Positions 45,410 through 56,712 of a stretch of 64,000 nucleotides of DNA are shown here, piece by piece. The notes beneath the pieces were generated by a model, which was not told where the DNA came from, did no database searches, and saw only the letters and a list, made by a program, of their open reading frames with translations. The position numbers and the translations under genes are program-made. Each line of letters opens with the position of its first letter. Position 1 is the first letter of the stretch. Origin of the DNA: Actinoplanes lutulentus (lineage in GTDB: Bacteria; Actinomycetota; Actinomycetes; Mycobacteriales; Micromonosporaceae); assembly GCF_003259845.1 (NCBI RefSeq), contig NZ_QLMJ01000007.1, forward strand, positions 248,001 to 312,000. The letters run 5' to 3'.

Positions 45410-46129
45410 TTGAGTGAGACCGTGGTCGTGGTTGTTCCGGACGCCGACATCCTGGCGTCGACGGTGGCGGCACGGCTCGCCATCAAGATCATTGACGCGC
45501 AGGCGGTGCACGGCACGGCCAGCGTGGTGCTGACCGGCGGGCGCGTCGCGGCGAAGGTGCTGCGCTCGCTCAGTGACCTGCCCGCCGCCGCGGCGATCGA
45601 CTGGTCGCGGGTGGACCTGTGGTGGGGCGACGAGCGTTTCCTGCCGTCCGGCGACCCGGACCGCAACGAGACCCAGGCCCGCGAGGCGGTGCTGGACAAG
45701 CTGCCGCTCGACCCGGCCCGGGTGCACGCGATGCCGGCCACCGACGGCCCGGACGGCGACGACGCCGTCGCGGCCGCTGCCCGGTACGCGGCCGAGCTGG
45801 GTGACACCCTCCCCCGCTTCGACGTGCTGATGCTCGGTGTCGGCGAGGACGGCCATGTGGCGTCGCTGTTCCCCGGCCACCCCGGCCTTGAGGCGACCGG
45901 GAGCGCGGCCGCGGTGTTCGACAGCCCGAAGCCGCCGCCCACCCGGGTGACGCTGACCTTCTCGACGATCCGGAGCGCCGACGAGGTGTGGCTGATCGCG
46001 GCCGGACCGGACAAGGCGGCCCCGATCGGCGCCGTCCACGGTGGTGCTTCGCTGCCGGCTGGGAGCGCTGTGGGCGTACGGAAGACCCTCTGGCTGCTGG
46101 ACCGGGCAGCGGCGTCAGAGATCCGCTGA
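45410..46129 (+). CDS. pgl: 6-phosphogluconolactonase
   Basis: This 239-residue enzyme hydrolyses the lactone made by Zwf. It shows VVLTGGRVAAKVLRSL, VDLWWGDERFLPSGDPDRNE and MLGVGEDGHVASLFPGHPG, the family signatures. The start is TTG 45410, supported by GGGGAGAG at the right distance; no better in-frame ATG exists. It follows opcA after a hairpin and is itself followed by another. Confidence 0.95.
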   Translation: MSETVVVVVPDADILASTVAARLAIKIIDAQAVHGTASVVLTGGRVAAKVLRSLSDLPAAAAIDWSRVDLWWGDERFLPSGDPDRNETQAREAVLDKLPLDPARVHAMPATDGPDGDDAVAAAARYAAELGDTLPRFDVLMLGVGEDGHVASLFPGHPGLEATGSAAAVFDSPKPPPTRVTLTFSTIRSADEVWLIAAGPDKAAPIGAVHGGASLPAGSAVGVRKTLWLLDRAAASEIR

Positions 46130-46138
46130 GCGTGGTGA

Positions 46139-46163
46139 GGAGAGGGCGTTATGCGCCCTCTCC
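46139..46163 (+). terminator. Hairpin after pgl
   Basis: GGAGAGGGCG and CGCCCTCTCC form a perfect 10-bp stem with a 5-base loop followed by TTAGAAT. It covers the first possible ATG (46151) of the next gene, which argues for a later start there. Confidence 0.78.
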
Positions 46164-46177
46164 TTAGAATGGCGGCC

Positions 46178-46777
46178 GTGACGATCCGCAGCTACCGGCC
46201 CAGTGACCTTGAAGCGATCTACGACATCTGTGCGCGCACCGGCGCCGCAGGGCAGGACGCGCGGGGGCTGTACAGCTCGGATCGGCTGCTCGGGGACATC
46301 TGGGCGGTGCCGTACGTGGTGCACGAGCCGGAGCACGCCCATGTGGCCGAGGACGGCGAGGGCAATCCGATCGGTTACATCCTCGGTACGGCCGACACCG
46401 CCGCGTTCGTGAAGTGGTACCGCGCCGAGTGGCTGCCGGCCACGGTGGACCGTCTCGTCGCCGGGGATCCCCGCGACGAGGGGATGCTCGATCTGCATCA
46501 CGAGCCGGAGCGGATGCTGATCCCGGAGCTGGCCGGCTATCCGGCACATCTGCACATCGACCTGCTGCCGCAGGCGCAGGGCCAGGGGCTGGGACGGCAG
46601 CTGATGGCGGCGTTCCTGGCCGGGCTGCGCGACGCCGGCGTCTCGCGGGTGCACCTCGGGATGGCGCCGGAGAACCACGGCGCGTACCGGTTCTACCAGC
46701 GTCTCGGTTTCCACGACGTCGAGGTGCCGGACGCGGGCGCGCTCTTCCTGGGCCGGGACACCACACCGCTGAGCTGA
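46178..46777 (+). CDS. GNAT family N-acetyltransferase
   Basis: This 199-residue GCN5-type acetyltransferase has IRSYRPSDLEAIYDIC at the N-terminus and the acetyl-CoA motif QAQGQGLGRQLMAAFL, then APENHGAYRFYQRLGF. The substrate is not known; similar proteins modify sugars, antibiotics or proteins. The GTG at 46178 is preferred: TAGAAT (46165-46170) ends 7 bases before it, and the earlier ATG 46151 lies in the terminator hairpin. ATG 46169 is an alternative. Confidence 0.9.
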   Translation: MTIRSYRPSDLEAIYDICARTGAAGQDARGLYSSDRLLGDIWAVPYVVHEPEHAHVAEDGEGNPIGYILGTADTAAFVKWYRAEWLPATVDRLVAGDPRDEGMLDLHHEPERMLIPELAGYPAHLHIDLLPQAQGQGLGRQLMAAFLAGLRDAGVSRVHLGMAPENHGAYRFYQRLGFHDVEVPDAGALFLGRDTTPLS

Positions 46778-46781
46778 TTGA

Positions 46782-46805
46782 GCCGGCCGCCCCCGTGCGG
46801 CCGGC
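46782..46805. terminator. Hairpin between GNAT gene and rbpA
   Basis: GCCGGCCGC and GCGGCCGGC form a 9-bp stem with a 6-base loop between two convergent genes. Confidence 0.7.
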
Positions 46806-46820
46806 CTCAACCGCGTCTGT

Positions 46821-47165
46821 CTAACGCTCGCCGCGCCGCTGGCGCAGCTTGGCGAGCGCCTCGGCGAGGATCGCCTGGGCGTCCTCTTCGGAGCGGCGCT
46901 CCTTCACGTACGCGAGATGCGACTTGTAGGGCTCGGCGCGGAGCCGGCCCGGCGGGTTCGACCGGTCGAGACCGGCCGGCTGCCCGCAGCGAGGGCAGTC
47001 CCACGTATCCGGTGTCGCGGCCTCCGCCGCGAACCAGATCTGGCTGTCGTGGCCGGCCGCGCAGAAATACGTGATCTGCCTGCGCGGTGCGGGTTCGGTG
47101 CGCTCGTCGGGCCGCATCGGGCTGGACCCGACACGACTGCCGCGGATAGCGCTGCCACTGGACAC
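46821..47165 (-). CDS. rbpA: RNA polymerase-binding protein RbpA
   Basis: This 114-residue actinobacterial factor binds RNA polymerase and the housekeeping sigma factor and stabilises open promoter complexes. It shows GSAIRGSRVGSSPMRPDER, YFCAAGHDSQIWFAAEA, a CPRCGQPAG zinc-ribbon-like piece and a basic C-terminal helix (YKSHLAYVKERRSEEDAQ). GTG 47165 is preferred since AGGAG lies 8 bases upstream. Confidence 0.96.
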   Translation of the reverse strand: MSSGSAIRGSRVGSSPMRPDERTEPAPRRQITYFCAAGHDSQIWFAAEAATPDTWDCPRCGQPAGLDRSNPPGRLRAEPYKSHLAYVKERRSEEDAQAILAEALAKLRQRRGER

Positions 47166-47237
47166 GGACGTCACTCCTGTCTCGAGGGGCCTCAAGAGCC
47201 GCCCGGGCGGGGGTTGGTCAAACCGGACGGCGAGGAC

Positions 47238-47272
47238 AAAAAACCGCGCGGCCGGAAAAACCGGCCGCGCGG
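47238..47272 (-). terminator. Canonical intrinsic terminator after secG
   Basis: On the minus strand CCGCGCGGCCGG and CCGGCCGCGCGG form a perfect 12-bp stem with a 5-base T loop, followed by six T residues. It is the most typical Rho-independent terminator in the window and lies 26 bases after the secG stop. Confidence 0.9.
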
Positions 47273-47297
47273 CAGATTGTACGACTATGAGCGCCCG

Positions 47298-47552
47298 TCA
47301 GGAAGCCAGCTGAAGTTTGAGCCAGAAACCGAGGCCGACAATGCAGGCGAACCAGATGATGCCCACCAGAACGGTGTAGCGATCCAGGTTCTTCTCCGCC
47401 ACCGAGGAACCGGCCAGGCTGGAGGTGACGCCGCCACCGAACATGCTCGACATGCCGCCGCCCTTACCCCGGTGCAGCAGGATCAGCAGGGTCAGCAGAA
47501 TGCTGGTGGTGATCAGCAACACGATCAACGTGTAAGCGAACGCGATCGGCAT
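47298..47552 (-). CDS. secG: Preprotein translocase subunit SecG
   Basis: This 84-residue protein of the SecYEG channel has two membrane helices (AFAYTLIVLLITTSILLTLL and VLVGIIWFACIVGLGFWL) around the polar loop HRGKGGGMSSMFGGG typical of SecG. The start is ATG 47552, or ATG 47564 four codons earlier. It lies downstream of tpiA and a hairpin separates the two. Confidence 0.93.
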   Translation of the reverse strand: MPIAFAYTLIVLLITTSILLTLLILLHRGKGGGMSSMFGGGVTSSLAGSSVAEKNLDRYTVLVGIIWFACIVGLGFWLKLQLAS

Positions 47553-47603
47553 GGTCGGGTTCATTCCTCTCGAAGGGCACAGCAAGCGGTCCCACAATAG
47601 CGG

Positions 47604-47632
47604 GTGCCCGGCCGTTTGTTACGGCCGGGCAC
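47604..47632 (-). terminator. Hairpin between tpiA and secG
   Basis: GTGCCCGGCCGT and ACGGCCGGGCAC form a perfect 12-bp stem with a TTGTT loop, 24 bases after the tpiA stop. No T tract follows on the minus strand. Confidence 0.75.
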
Positions 47633-47656
47633 GCGCGATCTGCATGTGATCAGAGA

Positions 47657-48442
47657 TCAGCGAGCTACGTGCTCCGGGAAGCGCACGATGGCCGCGAAGC
47701 CCTCGGCGTCCAGAGCCGCGCCACCGACCAGGGCGCCGTCGACATCCGGCTGCGCCATGATCGAGGCGATGTTCCCCGCCTTGACCGAGCCGCCGTACTG
47801 GATGCGGACCGCTTCGGCCACCTCGGCGCCGTACTTCTCGACCAGCCGCGCACGGATCGCGCCGCAGACCTCCTGCGCGTCGTCCGGCGTGGCGGTCTTG
47901 CCGGTGCCGATCGCCCAGACCGGCTCGTACGCGATGACGATCTGCTTGATCTGGTCTTCCTTGAGCCCGTCCAGGCCCGCGTCGACCTGCGAGGTGCAGT
48001 GGCCCACGTGAGCGGACTCCTCGCGGACCGACAGGCCCTCGCCGACGCAGAAGATCGGGGTCAGGCCGGCCGTGAAGGCCGCCTTGATCTTCGCGTTGAC
48101 CAGCTCGTCGGTCTCGTTGTGGTACTCGCGGCGCTCGGAGTGCCCGATCACCACGTAGCTGCAGCCGAGCTTCGCCAGCATCGAGCCGGCGATCTCACCG
48201 GTGTACGCGCCGGACGCGTGCTGCGAGATGTCCTGAGCGCCGTACGCGATGCCGAGCTTGTCGCCGTCCACAGCGGTCTGCACGGTACGCAGGTCGGTGA
48301 AGGGCGGCAGCACGACGGTCTCGACCGCGTCCAGCTGGGCCGGGGTGAGGCTCGCGGCCAGCTTCTGGATGAGGAGATTCGCCTCGAAGTGGTTGAGGTT
48401 CATCTTCCAGTTGCCGGCAATGATCGGCTTACGGGTCGTCAT
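47657..48442 (-). CDS. tpiA: Triosephosphate isomerase
   Basis: This 261-residue TIM-barrel enzyme interconverts dihydroxyacetone phosphate and glyceraldehyde 3-phosphate. It has [19 protein letters not shown] with the catalytic His, and [15 protein letters not shown] with the catalytic Glu. The ATG at 48442 shares its A with the pgk stop codon (TGATG), giving tight coupling; GTG 48445 is possible. Confidence 0.97.
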   Translation of the reverse strand: MTTRKPIIAGNWKMNLNHFEANLLIQKLAASLTPAQLDAVETVVLPPFTDLRTVQTAVDGDKLGIAYGAQDISQHASGAYTGEIAGSMLAKLGCSYVVIGHSERREYHNETDELVNAKIKAAFTAGLTPIFCVGEGLSVREESAHVGHCTSQVDAGLDGLKEDQIKQIVIAYEPVWAIGTGKTATPDDAQEVCGAIRARLVEKYGAEVAEAVRIQYGGSVKAGNIASIMAQPDVDGALVGGAALDAEGFAAIVRFPEHVAR

Positions 48443-49638
48443 CACTTCTCCAGTGCGGCGACGCCCGGCAGCGTCTTGCCTTCGAGGTACTCCAGGGACG
48501 CGCCCCCGCCGGTGGAGATGTGGCCGAACGCGGTCTCGTCCAGGCCGAGCGTGCGTACCGCCGCGGCCGAGTCGCCGCCACCGACGACCGAGAAGCCGTC
48601 GATCTTGGTGATCGCCTCGGCGACACCGCGGGTGCCGGCGGCGAACGGAGCGAGCTCGAAGACGCCCATCGGGCCGTTCCAGAAGACCGTCTTCGCACCG
48701 GCGACAGCCTCGGCGAAGAGAGCCGTCGACTTCGGGCCGATGTCGAGACCGAGCCGGTCAGCCGGGATGTCCGAGACATCCACGACGTCGTGCTCGGCGT
48801 CCGCCGAGAACTCGGTGGCCGCGACCACGTCGACGGGCAGGACGATCCGGCCGTCCGCCTGCTCCAGCAGGTCGGCACACACGGAGATCATCTCGGCCTC
48901 GAGGAGGGACTTGCCCACCTCGTGACCCTGCGCCTTGAGGAACGTGAAGCACATGCCGCCACCGACGAGGAGCTTGTCCACCTTCGGCAGCAGCGCCTGG
49001 ATCACGGCGAGCTTGTCGGAGACCTTCGAACCGCCGAGAACGACGACGTAGGGCTGCTCCGGGCTCTCCGAGACCTTCTTCAGGACCTCGACCTCTTTGA
49101 GGACGAGTCCACCGGCGTAGTGCGGCAGCCGGGCCGGTACGTCGTACACCGACGCGTGCTTGCGGTGCACCGCACCGAAAGCGTCATCGACGTAGAAGTC
49201 CGCGAACTTCGCCAGTTCGTCGGCGAAAGCGCCACGCTCCGCGTCGTCCTTCGACGTCTCGCCCTTGTTGAAGCGCAGGTTCTCCAGAAGAAGCACCTGC
49301 CCGTCCTCAAGAGCCTCGACCGCGGCCGAGGCGGAGGCGCCGACAGTGTCCTCAGCGAAGACAACCGACGAGCCGAGCAGCTCACCCAGCCGGGCAGCGA
49401 CCGGCGCGAGCGTAAATGCAGGGTCCGGCGCGCCCTTCGGACGGCCCAGGTGGGACGCCACGATCACGCGGGCGCCCGCATCGCGCAGGGCGATCAGCGT
49501 CGGCAGGACCGCGCGGGCGCGGCCGTCGTCACTGATGACACCCGGATTTGCCTTGTCGAACGGGACGTTCAGGTCGGCGCGCACGAACACGCGCCGACCC
49601 GAGACACCCTCGCCGAGCAGGTCGTCGAGAGTCTTCAA
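48442..49638 (-). CDS. pgk: Phosphoglycerate kinase
   Basis: This 398-residue glycolytic kinase makes ATP from 1,3-bisphosphoglycerate. It has [11 protein letters not shown] near the N-terminus, [20 protein letters not shown], and the C-terminal [14 protein letters not shown]-binding segment. The start is TTG at 49638, 6 bases after the gap stop; no nearby ATG fits the conserved N-terminus. It is the middle gene of gap-pgk-tpiA. Confidence 0.97.
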   Translation of the reverse strand: MKTLDDLLGEGVSGRRVFVRADLNVPFDKANPGVISDDGRARAVLPTLIALRDAGARVIVASHLGRPKGAPDPAFTLAPVAARLGELLGSSVVFAEDTVGASASAAVEALEDGQVLLLENLRFNKGETSKDDAERGAFADELAKFADFYVDDAFGAVHRKHASVYDVPARLPHYAGGLVLKEVEVLKKVSESPEQPYVVVLGGSKVSDKLAVIQALLPKVDKLLVGGGMCFTFLKAQGHEVGKSLLEAEMISVCADLLEQADGRIVLPVDVVAATEFSADAEHDVVDVSDIPADRLGLDIGPKSTALFAEAVAGAKTVFWNGPMGVFELAPFAAGTRGVAEAITKIDGFSVVGGGDSAAAVRTLGLDETAFGHISTGGGASLEYLEGKTLPGVAALEK

Positions 49639-49644
49639 GTTAGA

Positions 49645-50928
<1,284 letters not shown>

Positions 50929-50940
50929 TCACATGACGGT

Positions 50941-51921
50941 CTAACAGGCCATCATTTCCGGCGTTACCGCCGCTTCGGTGTCGGGAATGCCGAGGTCACG
51001 CGCCCGTTTGTCGGCCAGGGCCAGCAGCCGCCGGATACGGCCGGCGATGGCGTCCTTGGTCAGCGGCGGGTCGGCCAGCGCGCCGAGCTCCTCAAGCGAG
51101 GCCTGCCGGTGCTCCAGCCGCAGTGCCCCGGCCGAGGTCAGGTGGTTCGGAGCGTCGTCGGCGAGGATCTCCAGGGCGCGGGTGACCCGGGCCGCCGCCG
51201 CCACCGCTGCCCGCGCCGAGCGGCGCAGGTTCGCGTCGTCGAAGTTGGCCAGCCGGTTCGCGGTGGCGCGGACCTCACGGCGTACCCTCCGCTCCTCCCA
51301 GGCCAGCACGCTGGAGTGCGCGCCGATCCGGGTGAGCAGCGCCGCGATCGCGTCGCCGTCCTTGATCACCACGCGGTCGACGCCGCGTACCTCGCGCTCT
51401 TTCGCGGTGATCCCGATGCGGCGCGCGGCGCCGCGCAGAGCGAGAGCCGCCTCCGGTCCCGGGCAGGTGATCTCCAGGGCGCTGGAGCGGCCCGGCTCGG
51501 TGAGCGAGCCGTGCGCCATGAACGCGCCCCGCCAGGCAGCCACCGAGCAGCAGACGTTGCCGTTCACCACGTGCTGCGGCAGACCGCGCACCGGGCGGCC
51601 CCGCACGTCCAGGAGGCCGGTCTGGCGGGCCAGAACCTCGCCGTCCTTGACGATCCGCACGATGTAGTGGCTGCCCTTGCGAAGGCCGCCCGAAGCGAGG
51701 ACGTGCACCTCGCTCTGGTACCCGTAGACATCCGAGATCTCGCGCCTCAGCCGCCGCGCCACCGCGCCGGTGTCGAGTTCCGCTTCGACCACCACTCGGC
51801 CGGAAACGATGTGCAAGCCACCGGCGAAACGCAGCAGAGCTGCCATCTCGGCCCGGCGACAGCAGGGCTTCGGAACATCGACCCGGCTCAGCTCGTCCTT
51901 GACCGCTGCCGTCATCGCCAT
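50941..51921 (-). CDS. whiA: DNA-binding protein WhiA
   Basis: This 326-residue protein has a LAGLIDADG-like N-terminal domain ([20 protein letters not shown]) and a C-terminal helix-turn-helix ([20 protein letters not shown]). In Streptomyces it acts with WhiB on sporulation septation genes. ATG 51921 is supported by GAGGTG 9 bases upstream. It follows yvcK in the rapZ-yvcK-whiA cluster conserved in Gram-positive bacteria. Confidence 0.97.
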   Translation of the reverse strand: MAMTAAVKDELSRVDVPKPCCRRAEMAALLRFAGGLHIVSGRVVVEAELDTGAVARRLRREISDVYGYQSEVHVLASGGLRKGSHYIVRIVKDGEVLARQTGLLDVRGRPVRGLPQHVVNGNVCCSVAAWRGAFMAHGSLTEPGRSSALEITCPGPEAALALRGAARRIGITAKEREVRGVDRVVIKDGDAIAALLTRIGAHSSVLAWEERRVRREVRATANRLANFDDANLRRSARAAVAAAARVTRALEILADDAPNHLTSAGALRLEHRQASLEELGALADPPLTKDAIAGRIRRLLALADKRARDLGIPDTEAAVTPEMMAC

Positions 51922-51978
51922 CGTTCTAGTCACCTCATGCGCCGGATCTGAAGAGTGTGTGCCGCACTACGCCAGTAA

Positions 51979-52986
51979 CTAACGAGCGGAGCCCAATACT
52001 GGCACCAGTGCAACGCTCAACGACTCAGGATCATGCCGTGGGCTGCCGTCCGCCACGGCGACGGGTGCCAATACCAGTTCCGCGCCGAGGGCGAGCGCTG
52101 CCGCACGCACCGGTTCCGGTTCGCCCGCCCACTTGGCGTCGGCGAGCACCGTGTCGACCCGGAGTTCCGGGAGGTACCAGTGCAGCGCCGCCAGGTGGTC
52201 GGCCGTGGAGAGACCGGACGTCTCCTTGTCGGCGCTCAGATTGAGCGTGACCAGGCGACGGGCCGGGCTCGCCACGATCGCCGCAGCGAGTTCCGGCACC
52301 AGCAGATGCGGTAACACGCTGGTGTACCAGCTACCCGGGCCGAAGATCAACCAGTCGGCCGCGGTGACCGCGGCGATCGCGTCCGGACAGGCCGGCGGAT
52401 CCTGCGGGACGAGGCGCAGCGCGCTCACCCGGCCGTCGGCGACGGCCACGGCGTGCTGTCCCCGAACGGTGGTCGCCTCACCCGCGGCACCCACCATGTC
52501 GGCCTCGATACCGACAGCGTGCAGCGCCATCGGCAGCACCCGGCCCTGCGCGCCGACCATCTCGGCCGCGTGGTCCAGGGCCCGCACCGGGTCGCCCAGC
52601 ATCTCTATCAACCCGAGCAGCAGCAGGTTGCCCACCGCGTGCCCGGCCAGGGTGTCCACCGACCGGTCGGCACGCCGCTCCCCCGGAGGGCTGGTGCGCT
52701 GGGTCGGCATCGCCGCGAACCGGTGCTGCATCAGGCTCGCCGTACGCCGAGCCGTCGGGTGATCGTCGGCCAGCGCCGCGAGCGCCTGGCGCAGATCACC
52801 CGGGGGCAGCAGCGCGTCACGCTCCACCCGCAGCCGCCCGCTGGAACCGCCGTCGTCGCCCACCGTCACTATCGCGGTGATTTCCAGGTTCAGATCCCGG
52901 GAGCAGTGCCGCAACGCGCGCAGCGAGGCGCTCAGGCCGTGCCCACCGCCGAACGCCACGACCCGGATCGGAGCCGCCGCCGTCAC
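51979..52986 (-). CDS. yvcK: YvcK/gluconeogenesis factor family protein
   Basis: This 335-residue UDP-sugar binding protein of the CofD-like fold has VAFGGGHGLSASLRALR at the N-terminus and VGDDGGSSGRLR, both family signatures. YvcK affects carbon metabolism and cell envelope control in other bacteria. It overlaps rapZ by 4 bases (ATGA) and lies 57 bases before whiA. Confidence 0.95.
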   Translation of the reverse strand: MTAAAPIRVVAFGGGHGLSASLRALRHCSRDLNLEITAIVTVGDDGGSSGRLRVERDALLPPGDLRQALAALADDHPTARRTASLMQHRFAAMPTQRTSPPGERRADRSVDTLAGHAVGNLLLLGLIEMLGDPVRALDHAAEMVGAQGRVLPMALHAVGIEADMVGAAGEATTVRGQHAVAVADGRVSALRLVPQDPPACPDAIAAVTAADWLIFGPGSWYTSVLPHLLVPELAAAIVASPARRLVTLNLSADKETSGLSTADHLAALHWYLPELRVDTVLADAKWAGEPEPVRAAALALGAELVLAPVAVADGSPRHDPESLSVALVPVLGSAR

Positions 52987-53870
52987 TCGCGCCCCAGGTC
53001 GCGGTGCGAGGTATGCGCGGACAGCCGCATCCCGGACAGCCGCGCGGTGAGCTCCTCGGCGATCGCGACACTGCGGTGCTTGCCGCCGGTGCAGCCGATC
53101 GCGACAGTGAGGTACCGCTTGCCCTCGCGCTCGAAGCCGGGCGCGGTCGCCGCGATCAGGCCGGCGTAGGTCCCGACGAACTCGCCGGCACCCTCCTGGC
53201 CCAGGACGTAACTGCTCACGCCCTCCTCCAGGCCGGTGTGCTCGCGCAGTTCCGGCACCCAGAACGGGTTCGGCAGGAACCGGGCGTCCAGCACGTAGTC
53301 GGCGTCCGGCGGCAGGCCGTACTTGAAGCCGAACGACAGCACGGTGATCCGCAGCCGGCGCGAGTCGTCGCCGCTGAACAGCTCCTCGACCCGGCGCCGC
53401 AGCTGGTTCACGTTCAGGTGACTGGTATCGATGATCACGTCGGCCTGGTCGCGGGCCTCCTCGAGCAGCTTGCGCTCGGCCGCGATCCCGTCGGCCAGCC
53501 GTCCGTCGCCCTGAAGCGGGTGCGAGCGGCGCACCGACTCGAAGCGCCGGATCAGCACCTCGTCATCGGCGTCGACGAACACCACACGCGGCGCGAAGCC
53601 GCGTTCCTTGAGCTCACGGACCGCCCCCGCCAGGTCGGTGGAGAACGCCCGGCTGCGCACGTCGAGCACCATCGCGGTACGCCGTGCCGCGCCACCGGCC
53701 GCGAAGGCCAGCTCCGCCATCTCCAGCATCAGCGCCTGCGGCAGGTTGTCGACCACGTAGAAGCCGACGTTCTCCAGCGCGCGGGCCACCGTGCTGCGCC
53801 CGCCGCCGGAGAGCCCGGTCACCACCACCAGGTCGGTACCGGCCTCATCGGGCTCCACTACCTCGTCCAC
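52983..53870 (-). CDS. rapZ: RapZ/YvcJ-family nucleotide-binding protein
   Basis: This 295-residue P-loop protein has VVTGLSGGGRSTVARALENV, where the Walker A Lys is Arg, then VDNLPQ, and the C-terminal IGCTGGKHRSVAIAEEL motif. Mycobacterial members have the same Arg as I recall, so nucleotide binding may be altered in this lineage. GTG 53870 is chosen because GGAGG lies 5 bases upstream. It is the first gene of the cluster with yvcK and whiA, after uvrC. Confidence 0.95.
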   Translation of the reverse strand: MDEVVEPDEAGTDLVVVTGLSGGGRSTVARALENVGFYVVDNLPQALMLEMAELAFAAGGAARRTAMVLDVRSRAFSTDLAGAVRELKERGFAPRVVFVDADDEVLIRRFESVRRSHPLQGDGRLADGIAAERKLLEEARDQADVIIDTSHLNVNQLRRRVEELFSGDDSRRLRITVLSFGFKYGLPPDADYVLDARFLPNPFWVPELREHTGLEEGVSSYVLGQEGAGEFVGTYAGLIAATAPGFEREGKRYLTVAIGCTGGKHRSVAIAEELTARLSGMRLSAHTSHRDLGRE

Positions 53871-53962
53871 GCACGCCTCCCGCGTCGGTTCGCTCGCATT
53901 GCACGAGCGACACAACATCCTAGGCCGTGAGACACCTGGACGACCGCCGGACAGCCTGTCCG

Positions 53963-55897
53963 CTACCGGTCCGGGTTAAGGGCGGCGAGGACCGTCTCGG
54001 CCGTGCGCCGACCGATGCCGGGCACCTCGGAGATCTCCTCCGGCGTCGCGGCGGCCAGGCGTTTCAGCGAGCCGAAATGCCGCAGCAGGGCCTTGCGCCG
54101 CACGTCGCCGAGGCCGGCGATGTCATCCAGCGCGGAGGCCGTCATCCGCTTGGAACGCCTCTCCCGGTGGAACGTGATGGCGAACCGGTGTGCCTCGTCA
54201 CGGATGCGCTGCAGAAGATAGAGCGACTCGGACGTGCGCGGAAGGATGACCGGGAAGTCCTCACCCGGCTGCCACACCTCCTCGAGGCGTTTCGCGAGCC
54301 CGCAGAGCGCGACGTCGGTGATCCCCAGCTCGGAGAAGACCGCGGCCACCGCGTTGACCTGCGGCTGACCACCGTCGACGACGACAAGCTGCGGAGGGTA
54401 CGCGAACCGGCGCGGTTTGCCGGTGAGCGGATCGATGCCGGGCAGCGTGACCGGCACGACGCCGTCGGCATCGGGCTCCGGCAGGTCCTCCGCGATGACG
54501 GCTTCCTGTGCTTTGAAGCGGGCGAACCGGCGCCGCATCACCTCGCTCATCGCCGAGAGGTCGTCGGTGGCGCCTTTGATCGCGAAGCGGCGGTACTCAC
54601 TCTTACGGGCCAGGCCGTCCTCGAAGACCACCATCGAGGCGACCACGTCGGTGCCCTGGATCTGCGAGACGTCGAAACACTCGATGCGCAGCGGAACGGT
54701 GTCCATGCCGAGCGCCTCGGAGATCTCCTCCAGCGCCTTGTTGCGGGTCGTCAGGTCGCCGGCCCGGCGCAGCTTGTGCCGCTGCAGCGACTCGGCGGCG
54801 TTGCGCGCCACCGTCTCCATCAGCGATTTCTTGTCACCGCGCTGCGGCACCCGCAGGGTCGCCCGGCTGCCGCGCCGCTCGGTGAGCCAGTCGGCGAGCG
54901 CGTCGGCGTCCTCGGGCAGGGCCGGCACGAGCAGCTCGCGGGGAACGTCGTTCTCCCCCTCGGCGCCACCGTAGACCTGGGTGCAGAAGTGGTGGACCAG
55001 GTCGCCGGTGCTCAGGTCCTCGACCTTGTCCACCACCCAGCCACGCTGGCCGCGGACCCGGCCGTCCCGGACGTGGAAGACCTGCACCGCCGCCTCCAGC
55101 GGGTCCTCGGCGAAGGCCACCACGTCGGCGTCGGTGCCGTCACCGAGCACCACGGCCTGCTTCTCCATCGCCCGGCGCAGCGCCGCGATGTCGTCACGCA
55201 GCCGGGCCGCCCGCTCGAACTCGAGCTCCTCGGAGGCCTGCAGCATGTCGCGCTCGAGCCGTCGCACGAACGCGTCGGACTTGCCCGCCATGAAGTCGCA
55301 GAAGTCGTCGACGATCGCCCGGTGCTGCTCGGCGCTGACCTGGCCGACGCACGGCGCCGAGCACTTGCCGATGTAACCCAGCAGGCAGGGCCGGCCGATC
55401 TGACCGTGCCGTTTGAAGACGCCGGTCGAGCAGGTGCGCGCCGGGAAGACCCGCAGCAGCAGGTCGAGCGTCTCGCGGATGGCCCAGGCGTGCGAGTAGG
55501 GACCGAAGTAGCGGACACCCTTGCGCTTGGCGCCGCGCATCACCTGGAGGCGGGGGAACTCCTCGTCGAGGGTGACGGCCAGGAACGGGTACGACTTGTC
55601 GTCGCGGTATTTGACGTTGAAGCGGGGGTCGAACTCCTTGATCCAGGAGAACTCGAGCTGGAGCGCCTCGACCTCGGTGCCGACCGTGACCCAATCCACA
55701 CTGCCGGCGGTGGTGACCATCTGCTGGGTGCGCGCATGCAGCGACCAGACGTCGGCGAAGTAGGAGTTGAGCCGGTTACGCAGGCTTTTCGCCTTGCCGA
55801 CGTAGATCACCCGGCCGGCGGGGTCGCGGAAGCGGTAGACACCCGGGGCGTCCGGGATGGTACCCGGAGCCGGACGATAAGTGGACGGGTCTGGCAC
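53963..55897 (-). CDS. uvrC: Excinuclease ABC subunit C
   Basis: This 644-residue nuclease makes both incisions in nucleotide excision repair. It has the GIY-YIG domain ([20 protein letters not shown]), a UVR motif near residue 215, the RNase H-like C-terminal nuclease ([25 protein letters not shown]) and terminal helix-hairpin-helix motifs ([20 protein letters not shown]). The GTG start at 55897 has GGAG close by and TACTGT ending 7 bases upstream. Confidence 0.97.
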   Translation of the reverse strand: MPDPSTYRPAPGTIPDAPGVYRFRDPAGRVIYVGKAKSLRNRLNSYFADVWSLHARTQQMVTTAGSVDWVTVGTEVEALQLEFSWIKEFDPRFNVKYRDDKSYPFLAVTLDEEFPRLQVMRGAKRKGVRYFGPYSHAWAIRETLDLLLRVFPARTCSTGVFKRHGQIGRPCLLGYIGKCSAPCVGQVSAEQHRAIVDDFCDFMAGKSDAFVRRLERDMLQASEELEFERAARLRDDIAALRRAMEKQAVVLGDGTDADVVAFAEDPLEAAVQVFHVRDGRVRGQRGWVVDKVEDLSTGDLVHHFCTQVYGGAEGENDVPRELLVPALPEDADALADWLTERRGSRATLRVPQRGDKKSLMETVARNAAESLQRHKLRRAGDLTTRNKALEEISEALGMDTVPLRIECFDVSQIQGTDVVASMVVFEDGLARKSEYRRFAIKGATDDLSAMSEVMRRRFARFKAQEAVIAEDLPEPDADGVVPVTLPGIDPLTGKPRRFAYPPQLVVVDGGQPQVNAVAAVFSELGITDVALCGLAKRLEEVWQPGEDFPVILPRTSESLYLLQRIRDEAHRFAITFHRERRSKRMTASALDDIAGLGDVRRKALLRHFGSLKRLAAATPEEISEVPGIGRRTAETVLAALNPDR

Positions 55898-55994
55898 ATC
55901 TCCAACAGTAGTGCCTGGGACTGACAGAATTGCCCGACCGGAGGTCCGGTGCCGCCGCCACGGCGCCGGATCTCCGGCCTGTCACGTCACGCGA

Positions 55995-56534
55995 TCAGGC
56001 GGCTTTCACCACGTTGTCGCCATCGAGCTCGACCTTGGTCTCGGTGAGCGGCTGCTGAGCCGGCCCGGACGTCGGAGCGCCGTCCTTGATCGAGAAGAAG
56101 CTGTTGTGGCAGCGGCAGATGATCTGCCCGTCAGCGATCTCACTGACCTCGCAGCCCTGGTGGGTGCAGACCTTGCTGAAGGCCTTGAAGGTGCCCTCGG
56201 TCGGCTGGGTGACCACCAGGTCGTTCGTGATCACGCCACCGCCGACAGCGACCTTGGACGCCGCCACCAGGACCGTGGCGCTGCCGCCGCTGTCACCGGT
56301 GTCGCCGTCACCCGTGCCGCCGGCCGCGGTGCTGCCGGCCGGTGCCGGGTTGGTGTCGAAGTCGGTGCCGTTCGGGTTGGTGCCGCTGCTGTCGGTGCCA
56401 CAAGCGGCCAGGACCGCGCCGGCGCCGAGAGCTCCCGCGCCGACCAGGATGCAGCGGCGCGTCGAGGTCGCGCCACTGGCGCTGGCGCACTCATGGTGAG
56501 TCGCGGCCTCGGTCCTCGTCTGCACGTCGGTCAT
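55995..56534 (-). CDS. Rieske (2Fe-2S) lipoprotein
   Basis: This 179-residue exported protein has a twin-Arg start followed by a hydrophobic stretch and lipobox (STRRCILVGAGALGAGAVLA then AC), an extended Ser/Gly/Thr-rich linker (about 40 residues) and a C-terminal Rieske domain with CTHQGCEV and CRCHNSFFS holding the Cys and His ligands. It is likely Tat-exported with its cluster and lipid-anchored. It could be an electron-transfer subunit; no partner is nearby. GGGAGGG precedes ATG 56534. Confidence 0.93.
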   Translation of the reverse strand: MTDVQTRTEAATHHECASASGATSTRRCILVGAGALGAGAVLAACGTDSSGTNPNGTDFDTNPAPAGSTAAGGTGDGDTGDSGGSATVLVAASKVAVGGGVITNDLVVTQPTEGTFKAFSKVCTHQGCEVSEIADGQIICRCHNSFFSIKDGAPTSGPAQQPLTETKVELDGDNVVKAA

Positions 56535-56646
56535 GTGTAGCCCTCCCAGTACTGGATTTCCGCTCGCCATCACGCGGAGTCGCCCTTGGATACGCGGCTG
56601 GGCAGTTGATCAGTTCACCGTCACTACCGAAATCATGCCCATACGA

Positions 56647-56680
56647 CCGCCCGGCCGAGGTTAGTTTCCCGACCGGGCGG
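56647..56680 (-). terminator. Hairpin after uvrA
   Basis: On the minus strand CCGCCCGGTCG and CGGCCGGGCGG form an 11-bp stem with one wobble and a 12-base loop, 33 bases after the uvrA stop. Confidence 0.65.
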
Positions 56681-56712
56681 CTTCGCTATGAGGCGTCTAA
56701 GAAATTCCTAAA

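Noticed and set aside
46151-46177. Upstream start codons for the GNAT gene (ATG 46151, ATG 46169)
   Set aside because: The first lies in the pgl terminator hairpin, and the second overlaps the predicted -10; GTG 46178 fits both the promoter and the domain start.
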